From Macrostomum hystrix (taxonomy: Eukaryota > Platyhelminthes > Macrostomidae), in contig CATNEN010000038.1 of NCBI GenBank assembly GCA_950097015.1, positions 26,263,001-26,327,000 on the forward strand: a stretch of DNA of 64,000 nt, read 5' to 3'. The notes below the pieces were generated by a model. It was not told the origin of the DNA. It searched no databases and saw only the letters and a program-made list of their open reading frames with translations. Of this stretch, positions 45,379 to 55,737 are shown piece by piece (position 1 is the first letter of the stretch; each line of letters opens with the position of its first letter). Made by a program: the position numbers and the translations under genes.

Positions 45379-48300
45379 ATGTCGGATTCTTCGCACACAC
45401 TGGTTGAAACGCTCAACTCCTGTCTAAAACTGCATTATCCGGAACAACTCGTTACACTTGCTGTGCTGCTGTACAAACGCTGCAGCGAGGAATACAAAGT
45501 TTACATCATCGGTAAGAATGAGGAACTGCTCTGCATTTTTGGGATTCTGGGGTAGGTTGGGAGATTGTTGGGATTCTGGAGTAGGTTGGGAGATTGTTGA
45601 GATTCTGGAGTAGGTTGGGAGATTGTTGGGATTCTGGGGTAGGTTGGGAGATTGTTGGGATTCTGGAGTAAGTTGGGAGATTGTTGGGATTCTGGAGTAG
45701 GTTGGGAGATTATTGGGATTCTGGAGTAGGTTGGGAGATTGTTGGGATTCTGGAGTAAGTTGGGAGATTGTTGGGATTCTGGAGTAGGTTGGGAGATTAT
45801 TGGGATTCTGGAGTAGGTTGGGAGATTGTTGGGATTCTGGAGTAAGTTGGGAGATTGTTGGGATTCTGGAGTAGGTTGGGAGATTATTGGGATTCTGGAG
45901 TAAGTTGGGAGATTGTTGGGATTCTAGAGTAGGTTAGGAGATTGTTGGGATTCTGGGGTAGGTTGGGAGATTGTTGGGATTCTGGAGTAGGTTGGGAGAT
46001 TATTGGGATTCTGGGGTAGGTTAGGAGATTGTTGGGATTCTGGAGTAGGTTGGGAGATTGTTGGGATTCTGGAGTAGGTTGGGAGATTGTTGGGATTCTA
46101 GGGTAGGTTGGGAGATTGTACGGATTCTGGAGTAGGTTGGGAGATTGTTGGGATTCTGGAGTAGGTTGGGAGATTGTTGGGATTCTGGAGTAGGTTGGGA
46201 GATTGTTGGGATTCTAGGGTAGGTTGGGAGATTGTTGGGATTCTGGAGTAGGTTGGGAGATTGTTGGGATTCTGGAGTAGGTTGGGAGATTGTTGGGATT
46301 CTGGAGTAGGTTGGGATTCTGGAGTAAGTTAGGAGATTGTTGGGATTCTGGGGTAGGTTAGAAGATTATTGGGATTCTGGAGTAGGTTGGGAGATTGTTG
46401 GGATTCTGGAGTAGGTTGGGAGATTGTTGGCATTCTAGGGTAGGTTGGGAGATCGTTGGGATTCTAGGGTAGGTTGGGAGATTGTTGGGATTCTAGGGTA
46501 GGTTGGGAGATTGTTGGGATTCTGGGGTAGGTTAGGAGATTATTGGGATTCTGGGGTAGGTTAGGAGATTATTGGGATTCTGGAGTAGGTTGGGATTCTG
46601 GAGTAGGTTGGGAGATTGTTGGAATTCTGGAGTAGGTTGGGATTCTGGAGTAGGTTGGGAGATTGTTGGGATTCTGGAGTAGGTTGGGAGATTGTTGGGA
46701 TTCTGGAGTAGGTTGGGAGATTGTTGGGATTCTGGAGTAGGTTGGGAGATTGTTGGGATTCTGGAGTAAGTTGGGAGATTGTTGGGATTCTGGAGTAGGT
46801 TGGGAGATTATTGGGATTCTGGAGTAGGTTGGGAGATTGTTGGGATTCTGGAGTAAGTTGGGAGATTGTTGGGATTCTGGAGTAGGTTGGGAGATTATTG
46901 GGATTCTGGAGTAAGTTGGGAGATTGTTGGGATTCTAGAGTAGGTTAGGAGATTGTTGGGATTCTGGGGTAGGTTGGGAGATTGTTGGGATTCTGGAGTA
47001 GGTTGGGAGATTATTGGGATTCTGGGGTAGGTTAGGAGATTGTTGGGATTCTGGAGTAGGTTGGGAGATTGTTGGGATTCTGGAGTAGGTTGGGAGATTG
47101 TTGGGATTCTAGGGTAGGTTGGGAGATTGTACGGATTCTGGAGTAGGTTGGGAGATTGTTGGGATTCTGGAGTAGGTTGGGAGATTATTGGGATTCTGGA
47201 GTAGGTTGGGAGATTGTTGGGATTCTGGAGTAAGTTGGGAGATTGTTGGGATTCTGGAGTAGGTTGGGAGATTATTGGGATTCTGGAGTAGGTTGGGAGA
47301 TTGTTGGGATTCTGGAGTAAGTTGGGAGATTGTTGGGATTCTGGAGTAGGTTGGGAGATTATTGGGATTCTGGAGTAAGTTGGGAGATTGTTGGGATTCT
47401 AGAGTAGGTTAGGAGATTGTTGGGATTCTGGGGTAGGTTGGGAGATTGTTGGGATTCTGGAGTAGGTTGGGAGATTATTGGGATTCTGGGGTAGGTTAGG
47501 AGATTGTTGGGATTCTGGAGTAGGTTGGGAGATTGTTGGGATTCTGGAGTAGGTTGGGAGATTGTTGGGATTCTAGGGTAGGTTGGGAGATTGTACGGAT
47601 TCTGGAGTAGGTTGGGAGATTGTTGGGATTCTGGAGTAGGTTGGGAGATTGTTGGGATTCTGGAGTAGGTTGGGAGATTGTTGGGATTCTAGGGTAGGTT
47701 GGGAGATTGTTGGGATTCTGGAGTAGGTTGGGAGATTGTTGGGATTCTGGAGTAGGTTGGGAGATTGTTGGGATTCTGGAGTAGGTTGGGATTCTGGAGT
47801 AAGTTAGGAGATTGTTGGGATTCTGGGGTAGGTTAGAAGATTATTGGGATTCTGGAGTAGGTTGGGAGATTGTTGGGATTCTGGAGTAGGTTGGGAGATT
47901 GTTGGCATTCTAGGGTAGGTTGGGAGATCGTTGGGATTCTAGGGTAGGTTGGGAGATTGTTGGGATTCTAGGGTAGGTTGGGAGATTGTTGGGATTCTGG
48001 GGTAGGTTAGGAGATTATTGGGATTCTGGGGTAGGTTAGGAGATTATTGGGATTCTGGAGTAGGTTGGGATTCTGGAGTAGGTTGGGAGATTGTTGGAAT
48101 TCTGGAGTAGGTTGGGATTCTGGAGTAGGTTGGGAGATTGTTGGGATTCTGGAGTAGGTTGGGAGATTGTTGGGATTCTGGAGTAGGTTGGGAGATTGTT
48201 GGGATTCTGGAGTAGGTTGGGAGATTGTTGGGATTCTGGAGTAAGTTGGGAGATTATTGGGATTCTGGAGTAGGTTGGGAGATTGTTGGGATTCTGGAGT

Positions 48301-49912
48301 AAGTTAGGAGATTGTTGGGATTCTGGAGTAGGTTGGGATTCTGGAGTAAGTTAGGAGATTGTTGGGATTCTGGGGTAGGTTAGAAGATTATTGGGATTCT
48401 GGGGTAGGTTAGGAGATTATTGGGATTCTGGAGTAGGTTGGGAGATTTTTGGGTTTCTGGAGTAGGTTGGGATTCTGGAGTAAGTTAGGAGATTGTTGGG
48501 ATTCTGGGGTAGGTTAGGAGATTATTGGGATTCTGGGGTAGGTTAGGAGATTATTGGGATTCTGGAGTAGGTTGGGAGATTGTTGGGATTCTGGAGTAGG
48601 TTGGGAGATTGTTGGGATTCTGGGGTAGATTGGGAGATTATTGGTATTCTGGAGTAGGTTGGGAAACTTGGGATTCTGGAGTAGGTTGTGAAACTGTTGG
48701 GATTCTGGAGTAAGTTAGGAGTTTGTTGGGATTCTGGGGTAGGTTAGGAGATTATTGGGATTCTGGAGTAGGTTGGGAGATTGTTGGGATTCTGGAGTAA
48801 GTTAGGAGATTGTTGGGATTCTGGAGTAGGTTGGGAGATTATTGGGATTCTGGGGTAGGTTGGGAGATGATTGGGATTCTGGGGTAGGTTGGGAGATGAT
48901 TGGGATTCTGGAGTAGGTTGGGAGATTATTGGGATTCTGGAGTAAGTTGTGAGATTGTTGGGATTCTGGAGTAGGTTGGGAAACTTGGGATTCTGGAGTA
49001 GGTTTTGAAACTGTTGGGATTCTGTAGTAAGTGGGGTTCTTGGGAAGGTTGGGAAAATGGTGGCAGAGGTCAAGGCCATAGAATCCAGGAGTGTTACAAG
49101 CAGAAGCCCGCCAACCCGCGACCATTGCAGGCTGCCTAGTGCTGACTCTGTCTGCCTCGGTCAAGCCGCAGTTCACACTGCTAGAGGATCGCAGGAAATC
49201 TCTGTTAGAATCGCAGCTCTACTCACCGGAGAAGGCTAACGAGCTGGCCGAGATTGGCCTGTATCTGGACGATCCGTGCAGGGCGCACCTGGAGCAGCAG
49301 GCTTCTCTGCAGCATCGGGAGCCTCGCCTGGTCTGTTTTCACTGTAGCTCCAAGATCCACTGGGCGTCGGGCAGTCTGGCCGCTCACCGTGACGCCAGCC
49401 CCGGCTGCTATTTCGTTCGCTTCTTTGACTTTGTGAGCTGTCTGGGCGAGGATCCCAGACTCACGGAGGGCGTCATTCGGGACATTGGTCGCTACATCAA
49501 GGCGTTGCGTAAGCTTAAGGCCGATCTAACAAGACCCGGTATGGACATTGCGGCCACCTACGGCTACAGCATGCGTCAATTGACTTTCTTTGCTACCAGA
49601 CATTTCATGAGAAATAGCGGCCGGATACCAGATCGGGCCGGCGATATCCTGGAATTGGTGCACACCAATGAGCCACTGTTTAACGATTTGGTGCCTAACA
49701 CTGTTGAAGTGCTGAAACTGTTGGAGCCTTTAAAACTGTTGCAAGCGGCGATGCCTAGCAGATCGGAGGGCGGCTACCACTCCGCCAGAGTTGGCCAGTA
49801 CGATCCTCGGTCGGGCACTCCTGAGTCCACTGCGCATAGTTTGACTAGCGAACAGTTGCAGGCTTATCTCAGACCGAATCCCAGCGGCGCTAGCAGCCTC
49901 AGCTCACCCTGA
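45379..49912 (+). CDS. BIR-domain (IAP-like) protein, two coding exons
   Basis: BIR proteins bind caspases or act in cell division through a zinc-binding fold. Exons 45379-45511 and 49131-49912 join in phase 1 for 304 aa. The zinc ligands are C113, C116, H130 and C137 (CFHC, H, C) with W122; Arg65/66 and EIGLYL match the start of a BIR domain. Two departures from the usual fold are seen: ~15 extra residues before CFHC, and 13 rather than 16 residues between the second Cys and His. There is a single BIR and no RING or UBC domain, so survivin-like or viral-size IAP comparisons are loose. The tail is helical then Ser/Pro-rich. The frame is also open upstream to an acceptor at 45357, so the start could be in an earlier exon. 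The single intron is almost wholly minisatellite. Confidence 0.75.
45541..49045 (+). repeat. 29-bp minisatellite filling the BIR-gene intron
   Basis: The unit is TTGGGATTCTGGAGTAGGTT plus GGGAGATTG, ~120 copies, starting ~30 bases after the donor and stopping ~85 before the acceptor. Units carry GAGTAGGT or GAGTAAGT, donor-like motifs. Block duplication is clear: GTACGGATTCTGG occurs at 46118, 47129 and 47593, and GTTAGAAGATTATTGGG repeats 1475 bases apart. Confidence 0.97.
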
Positions 49913-50034
49913 GGCCCTGCTGTACCTTGCACAACCCCAACACTGCATTGCCCACACTCAGTGCTTGTTCAATTGTTCAGTTGATAAGCATATACTCTAA
50001 GCCGCTTCACATCTTATCCATCATTTACAGTACC

Positions 50035-50690
50035 TTAATCCTTAATCCCACCCACTCCCCTTCTCATAATCCCATCCCACTCCGTACTCATAATCCCATC
50101 CCACTCCCCAACTCATAATCACATCCCACTCCCCAACTCATAATCGCATCCCACTCCCCCTCTCATAATCCCATCCCACTCCCCTTCTCATAATCGCATC
50201 CCACTCCCCTTCTCATAATCGCATCCCACTCCCCAACTCATAATCGCATCCCACTACCTAACTCATAATCGCATCCCACTACCCAACTCATAATCGCATC
50301 CCACTCCCCAACTCATAATCCCATCCCACTCCCTTTCTCATAATCGCATCCCACTCCCCAACTCATAATCCCATCCCACTCCCCAACTCATAATCCCATC
50401 CCACTCCCCAACTCATAATCGCATCCCACTCCCCAACTCATAATCCCATCCCACTCCCCTTCTCATAATCCCATCCCACTCCGTACTCATAATCGCATCC
50501 CACTACCCAACTCATAATCCCATCCCACTCCCCTTCTCATAATCGCATCCCACTCCCCAACTCATAATCCCATCCCACTCCCCTTCTCATAATCCCATCC
50601 CACTTCCCTTCTCATAATCCCATCCCACTCCCCTTCTCATAATCCCATCCCACTCCCCAACTCATAATCCCATCCCACTCCCTTACTCCT
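50035..50690 (+). repeat. 25-bp minisatellite downstream of the BIR gene
   Basis: The unit is AATCGCATCCCACTCCCCAA plus CTCAT, with CCCATCCC and CCTTCT variants. It begins ~120 bases after the stop, so it may be transcribed in the 3' UTR. Confidence 0.95.
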
Positions 50691-51684
50691 TACTCGTATA
50701 GACACGAGAACTTGGTGTTGTTTTATTGATTTGTTTGTTTGTTTCACAATTGTCCTCTGTTTACATATGAGAAACGGAAGTGCAAAGATAAAAAATTATT
50801 TTTGCAAAACAATCATTTTTATGGTGCCACATACAGGAGTAATTTGCTTATTTGCTTATAAACTATCGGAGGACGATAATGTTCAAAATCTCTTTAATTT
50901 GCACGTCGCGTCAAATAAATAGTATGTTGTGCAAAACTGCCATTCTGTTAGAAAACTGGAAGGAGAGTAAAACTGTTGTTGGAATCGATTGAAACGCGGA
51001 ACTCTATTTAAACTAATTTTGTAAGCAAATTCTCAGACGTTATAGCATCCACACAAGGAACTATAAATAACTAGTGGAACTTCCACCTACAGTACTTACT
51101 ATGCGTGTACAAATGCTCCAGTGCTTGCATGTACTTAGCTCGTATTAGTACATGCGCTTCTCTAAATTGTCCAGACATTGGTGAAGGACGTACACTGCAT
51201 CCACAACTAAAGACATTGGTTATTTACTGAGACTGTACGCATGCTGCAAGTACTAAAGCAACTTTCATTTAGTTCCCAGTTCCACATCGTAGAGCTTCGG
51301 AAACCCTATCCGACAAGCTAAAAGTTTTTGAACAGGGAAGTACTACGGCTCGTACAATTTTGTAAAAAGCAGCTGATTGCACTGAAGGATATTGGGGAGC
51401 CTTCCGCCCCGGTGTTATGCCAACCATTATCCTAGGCAGAAAAGTATTCGGCTGAATAACTTTAGATGCGCTATTTTATTCGGGCCCAGATTGAATACGG
51501 CACAACATTAGTCATGCCAAGCGCACTCCTAGGCTGATTTCTCTCTGGGGGTGTACAAAATTCTCGTCCGCGCATTCTCGTCCGCAAATCTGTTGACAAA
51601 GTTTTAAAGTCGACTTACAGTATGTACGATACGTATACAGCATATACGCCATTTTACATTCATTTGTTATGCAACACGTCTCCT
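50691..51684. other. spacer, no gene recognised
   Basis: AT-rich. A 63-codon ORF at 50731-50922 has no recognisable domain. AAATAAATAG near 50915 could be a polyadenylation signal for the BIR transcript. Confidence 0.4.
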
Positions 51685-51686
51685 AT

Positions 51687-52500
51687 ACGAGGGTCAGTCA
51701 AAAAGTAATGATAATACTGTTGTAATTCCTAAAATATATGGTGCATCGAAGTGAAACTGGTTTCATTTGAAAAATAGTCTTTTCTTCTTTATGTAATAGA
51801 ATTTTGGTCACTCTAGAATGATATATGTCTGCTTGGTGAAGCTCTAAACACAGTATACCCCCTTCAGCCATGGAAAATTCAAAAATCGAAGCTCGCATCA
51901 ATGCAAAGTTTCTAGTGAAACTTGGCTGGAAGCCAGCCGACATTATCGAGGCCTTCAAGAAGGTCTATGGTGATACTGCGCCATCTGATCCGACGCTTTA
52001 CCGCTGGATTCAAGCATTTAAGGAAGGCCGAGAATCCGTGGAAGATGCCCAGCGGTCTGGCAGGCCAACGACATCGAGCACAGAGGACAATGTGGCGGCT
52101 GTGCAGCAGCTGATTGATCAGGATCGCCGTGTGACTATCGATGAGATAGCTGAGGTAGTGGGTATCTCTCACGGCAGTGCCCACTCGATTGTCACCATCA
52201 GCCTTGGTCTGAGCAAGCTGAGTGCCCGCTGGGTACCGCGGCTGTTGCGGCCTGAACACCGGGTTCAGCGCACTGAATGTGCCATCAGCCTGCTGAACCG
52301 CCTGGACGCCAACTCCGAAGACTTCTACCAGCGATTGGTGACCGGCGATGAAACGTGGATATATCAGTACGATCCCGAGTCCAAAGTCCAGTCTAAGGAG
52401 TGGCTGCCACGTGGTTCAGCGGGTCCCAAGAAGTTCCGTGCCGAGCGGTCAGCAGCGAAGGTCTTGGCTCCTTCAGACTTAAAATTCACTCGGTGTAGTC
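51687..52500 (+). pseudogene. mariner transposase, N-terminal half
   Basis: GAGGGTCAGTCAAAAAGTAA at 51690 is a typical mariner left end. The ORF from ATG 51870 has the paired helix-turn-helix DNA-binding region (FLVKLGWKPADIIEAFKKVY, then GRPTTSSTEDNVAAVQQLID and VTIDEIAEVVGIS) and LVTGDETWIYQYDPESK with the first catalytic Asp intact. It stops being mariner after KVLA, before the second and third Asp. The right half is replaced by unrelated retrotransposon sequence, so it cannot transpose itself but could make a DNA-binding fragment. Confidence 0.85.
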
Positions 52501-52550
52501 AGACTTCAGACTCGTAAATAAACAACAAGTCTGACTACACCGACTGCACT
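52490..52550. repeat. hairpin at the mariner-retrotransposon junction
   Basis: CGGTGTAGTCAGACTT at 52493-52508 is the exact reverse complement of AAGTCTGACTACACCG at 52531-52546, with a 22-base loop. It marks the breakpoint between the two mobile elements and may be an LTR terminal sequence. Confidence 0.75.
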
Positions 52551-52574
52551 GAACCTTGCGGACTTGGCTTGGCT

Positions 52575-52986
52575 TGGACTTGGCTACAAGACCGTGTTCG
52601 GCAACGAGCCGCGACTTCCCCATGACAGCATCGGACCAGCAGACGCTGCCACGGTCGGTGACGTCACGATTCGTCATGTAGAGAGAAATGCAGAAGCGCG
52701 TGGGCGGACCCTTGAGCTGATGCGTCGGCGCATCCGTCGGGCGCAGCAAGCCATGCAGCAGTACCATCAGCAGCGTCTGGCGTCTGCCAGCAGCCTCAGC
52801 TTCAACGTCGGGGACAAGGTGCTGCTGCGGAGCTTTGTCCGCGACGATCGGAAAGGCGGCAAGCTGAAGACGCCATGATGCGCCAAGGTTTACACGGTCG
52901 AACGTGTCCTGAGCAACAACCTGTACGGGCTCGCAGGAAAAAGTACAGCGATCAATGGCCGTCACATGAAGAAATACTACGAATAG
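52575..52986 (+). pseudogene. LTR-retrotransposon integrase C-terminal fragment
   Basis: Reads KTVFGNEPRLPHD, then RRRIRRAQQAMQQYHQQ, then FNVGDKVLLRSF and GGKLKTP, a TGA at 52876-52878, and onward in frame VYTVERVLSNNLYGLAG and INGRHMKKYY before TAG. This order is that of the end of a Gypsy-type integrase. Only the tail remains, with an internal stop. Confidence 0.75.
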
Positions 52987-53570
52987 GTGATTTACAGTAT
53001 TTCTAACTGGTGATTTGCAGTATGAGTCAATCAAGATCAAGTCCTGGATTGTTGTTGTCATTTTACTGTAATGCAATCTGCTGTAATCATCTATTATCTA
53101 ATGTTGTTATTAATTTAAAATTAATAATTCCAAGAAACTTTTATTATTATTAATCGGCACGCACACCTTTAACAAATTCACGATTGTATATAAGTTCTAT
53201 CTTCTATGCTTATTTAGTGCTTTTTAAAAACTTGGCACACAAACCGGTTTTTAAAGACCGGTTTTCTTATAAAAGGCGGTTTTCAAACCGGTTAACCGGT
53301 TCTCAAAAAGGGCCGGTTTTTTGGCATCTCTAGCTGATTGCACTGATCAATCTGATATTGATTATAGTCTTGTAATATGCAAAAGAAAGCAATTTTGAAT
53401 GACGTCAATTACCGAACATAATTAAAAGGGCGTAATTATAAACAGCAAGTCATGAATAATTTGTGTTTAAGCAACGTGTCATTGCTTAGCAACGTGCCAG
53501 TTGTAGTCATGGCTAATTACTAAACGGTATGACTATATAGCTTTGACATCGTGCAGAGCAGCTAAAAATC
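52987..53570. other. spacer with a GGTTTT-rich palindromic patch
   Basis: At 53235-53325, AACCGGTTTT and its complement alternate several times (AAACCGGTTTTTAAAGACCG and onward), a likely cruciform-forming patch or MITE remnant. Otherwise AT-rich. Confidence 0.4.
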
Positions 53571-53578
53571 TATAAATA
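53571..53578 (+). promoter_or_regulatory. candidate TATA box for the Kazal gene
   Basis: TATAAATA lies 98 bases before the Kazal ATG, a reasonable distance for a short 5' UTR. Based on sequence alone. Confidence 0.4.
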
Positions 53579-53668
53579 TCGTAAAGTAATAGCATACAGA
53601 AGTCGATATGGCGCCTTCAGTACAAGTTTAATTAAGCCTTTCAAAACCAAAGACCAAATCACGTGACC

Positions 53669-54013
53669 ATGCTGTGCTCAATCAGTAAAATCCGGCTGCT
53701 CATTCTAGGCGTCTCGATAATGATTGTTGTGCTGGACGGAGCCAGAGCGGAACGCATCATCGGACCGTGCACCTGCAGCCGAGACTGGAAATACGCACCC
53801 GTATGCGGCAGCAACGGCAAGACCTACTGGAACCGTTGCTACGCTAGGTGCGCCGGCATTAGAAACTACGAGCCAGGTCAGTGTAGGACCGGATGCGGTT
53901 GCAACCGGCGCTACTGGCCTGTGTGCGGCAGCAACGGCAAGAAGTACGCCAACGAGTGCTTGGCAAAGTGCGACGGAGTAAACAGGGTACGGCCCGCCAG
54001 CGACTGCAGCTAA
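53669..54013 (+). CDS. secreted two-domain Kazal serine-protease inhibitor
   Basis: Single-exon gene of 114 aa. Residues 5-27 are a signal peptide (hydrophobic LLILGVSIMIVVL, cleavage likely after ARA). Kazal domain 1 spans residues 34-72 and domain 2 spans 76-113; each has CxC, YxPVCGSNGKxY, NxC, xxC and a final Cys, six cysteines per domain in the short non-classical spacing. The residue two after the second Cys is Arg in both (R38, R80), which in this family sets trypsin-like specificity. Start chosen at ATG 53669; no in-frame upstream ATG is near. AATAAA at 54194 follows the stop. The two domains are similar enough to suggest internal duplication. Unlike neighbouring genes it has no intron and no minisatellite. 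Confidence 0.9.
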   Translation: MLCSISKIRLLILGVSIMIVVLDGARAERIIGPCTCSRDWKYAPVCGSNGKTYWNRCYARCAGIRNYEPGQCRTGCGCNRRYWPVCGSNGKKYANECLAKCDGVNRVRPASDCS

Positions 54014-54246
54014 TTCTGCGATCGCTCATCATAATAGTAGAGCGACTCTTAACTAAACTGACACACTATTTCACTATATTCACCTGCTCAAAAGCAATAC
54101 TGCTAATTACGAGTACTGAAGTACGAGCTTAGTGTTGTTTAAGTGGTGCGGAGCCAAAAAATATATGCGATGGGCGTGAGCTCTAACTTCCGCAATAAAT
54201 ACTACCGATTTCTCCTCATTCTAGAATCTTTCATTAACTGTAGAAC

Positions 54247-54766
54247 TACAAAGGGGGGAATTTCTCCCCTGACAATTTTTTGCTGCACCCGAACGGTGCA
54301 ACGCAAGCACACGAAACTCAAGAACACGGGCCAACTTTTTGTTGCGCATCTTCTGAAACAAGAATCTAGTCGCCAGCTCTTCAGACCATTGAGATATTCA
54401 ATGTTTGTGGCGGAAGGTCAGTTTCTACTCATAAGCGCCAGTGTATTTCATACACCCCCATACAAGAAATCAGCACTGCGCTTCAGTGCGGCCTTGCCAG
54501 GCCTTCAAAATTGATCAGCATGTCACCCGAATGTGCCTGCATCACCTCCGACTTCGGTGGTCACCTGCCTTTATCGAGACGGACTGCTGGACCTTCAAGG
54601 GCTACAACAGGTGGAAATAGGCCACTATGGACACCCTGACGCGAATTTTTCCAATTTCACTGATCAAGCCTAAACACTAGACGCAGCTCAACCACAGGAC
54701 ACCGTCGTCTAGTCTTCGCATTCAGGCGCCGCCAAAAACATTTCAGGGGGGAATTCCCCCCTTGGT
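54247..54766. mobile_element. putative MITE with GGGGGGAATT-type ends
   Basis: AAAGGGGGGAATTTCTCCCC at 54250-54269 and its near reverse complement CAGGGGGGAATTCCCCCCTT at 54746-54765 bound ~520 bases. The 123-codon ORF at 54143-54514 runs across the left end and has no recognisable domain. The ends are themselves palindromic, so this call is tentative. Confidence 0.4.
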
Positions 54767-55311
54767 ATAAGAGGCTTGGTAATCCTACTGTTAACTCCTC
54801 CCCATTCTCAATTACTCACTTTCAATTCTGAATTTTGAAATGAATCCGATTCTGATACGAAATAATATGTTGGGAGTCAATCAGCATAGAGGCGAGACAG
54901 CCTCACATGAAAGTAGAGGCATGCAACTGCTGTTTGGTATTTTTATTTCTCAAACAAATAATTTTTCGTCTTTTTTATGGATAAGGATACAATCTAAAAG
55001 TATACTACTATAGTAGTATTGCTTAGTTTAGCTAGCCATTTGGGATAAGAACCATGAAATCATGTCTGAAAACTGAGTAGCACAGACATTATTGCGGGTC
55101 TAGATAGGCACTACTTTATTAATAATATTAAATCTAAAGTTTGTTGAATTTTAAATTAAAAAATTTAAACTAACAACAACATTGCTGTTCCATGCACTGT
55201 AGACTCAAAGGACTATTTCTGAATAAAATTCAAACACTGACAAAAGCGACACCAAAAGAAGGAGGATATAAAAAACAATTTTTGGATTATAAGACCCCTA
55301 CAGCTTGATAG
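54767..55311. other. AT-rich spacer
   Basis: No gene recognised. Confidence 0.4.
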
Positions 55312-55475
55312 GTTAATTTTAAGATTATATTGGACAGTTTGGCATTAGTTTAGACAATTTGGGATTAGATTAGACAGTTTGGGAGTACATTAGACAGTTT
55401 GGGATTAGATTAGACAATTGGGGGTTATATTAGACAATTTGGGGTTAGATTAGACAATTTGGGATTAGATAGACT
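55312..55475 (+). repeat. 20-21 bp minisatellite, ~8 copies
   Basis: The unit is TTAGACAATTTGGGATTAGA. It is downstream of the IDE stop (minus strand) and beyond the candidate polyadenylation signal. Confidence 0.85.
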
Positions 55476-55497
55476 TTTTAGGATTAGAATAGATAGG

Positions 55498-55503
55498 TTT
55501 ATT
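55498..55503 (-). terminator. candidate polyadenylation signal of IDE
   Basis: AATAAA on the minus strand, ~235 bases after the IDE stop codon. Confidence 0.4.
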
Positions 55504-55737
55504 GTAACCAAAGATCAAATAAATGATTTCCATAAAAAATTTCTGAGGAATTCAAATTAAATATTTGAAAAATCTGAGTCTGTTGAAATTGGAAACAGGG
55601 GACAGCAGGAGTTTCCATGGATGAAAGGTAGGAAGATTTGTTATAGGTGACAGTTGAGTAAGTGCATATGATTAACACTAAGTTGGAGTACCATTAGGCC
55701 TGTTAAACAACAGAATCAAAATCACAAACAATAGGTT

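Noticed and set aside
53663-53668. Start of the Kazal protein two codons earlier
   Set aside because: The earlier codon is GTG, not ATG; the first ATG is at 53669.
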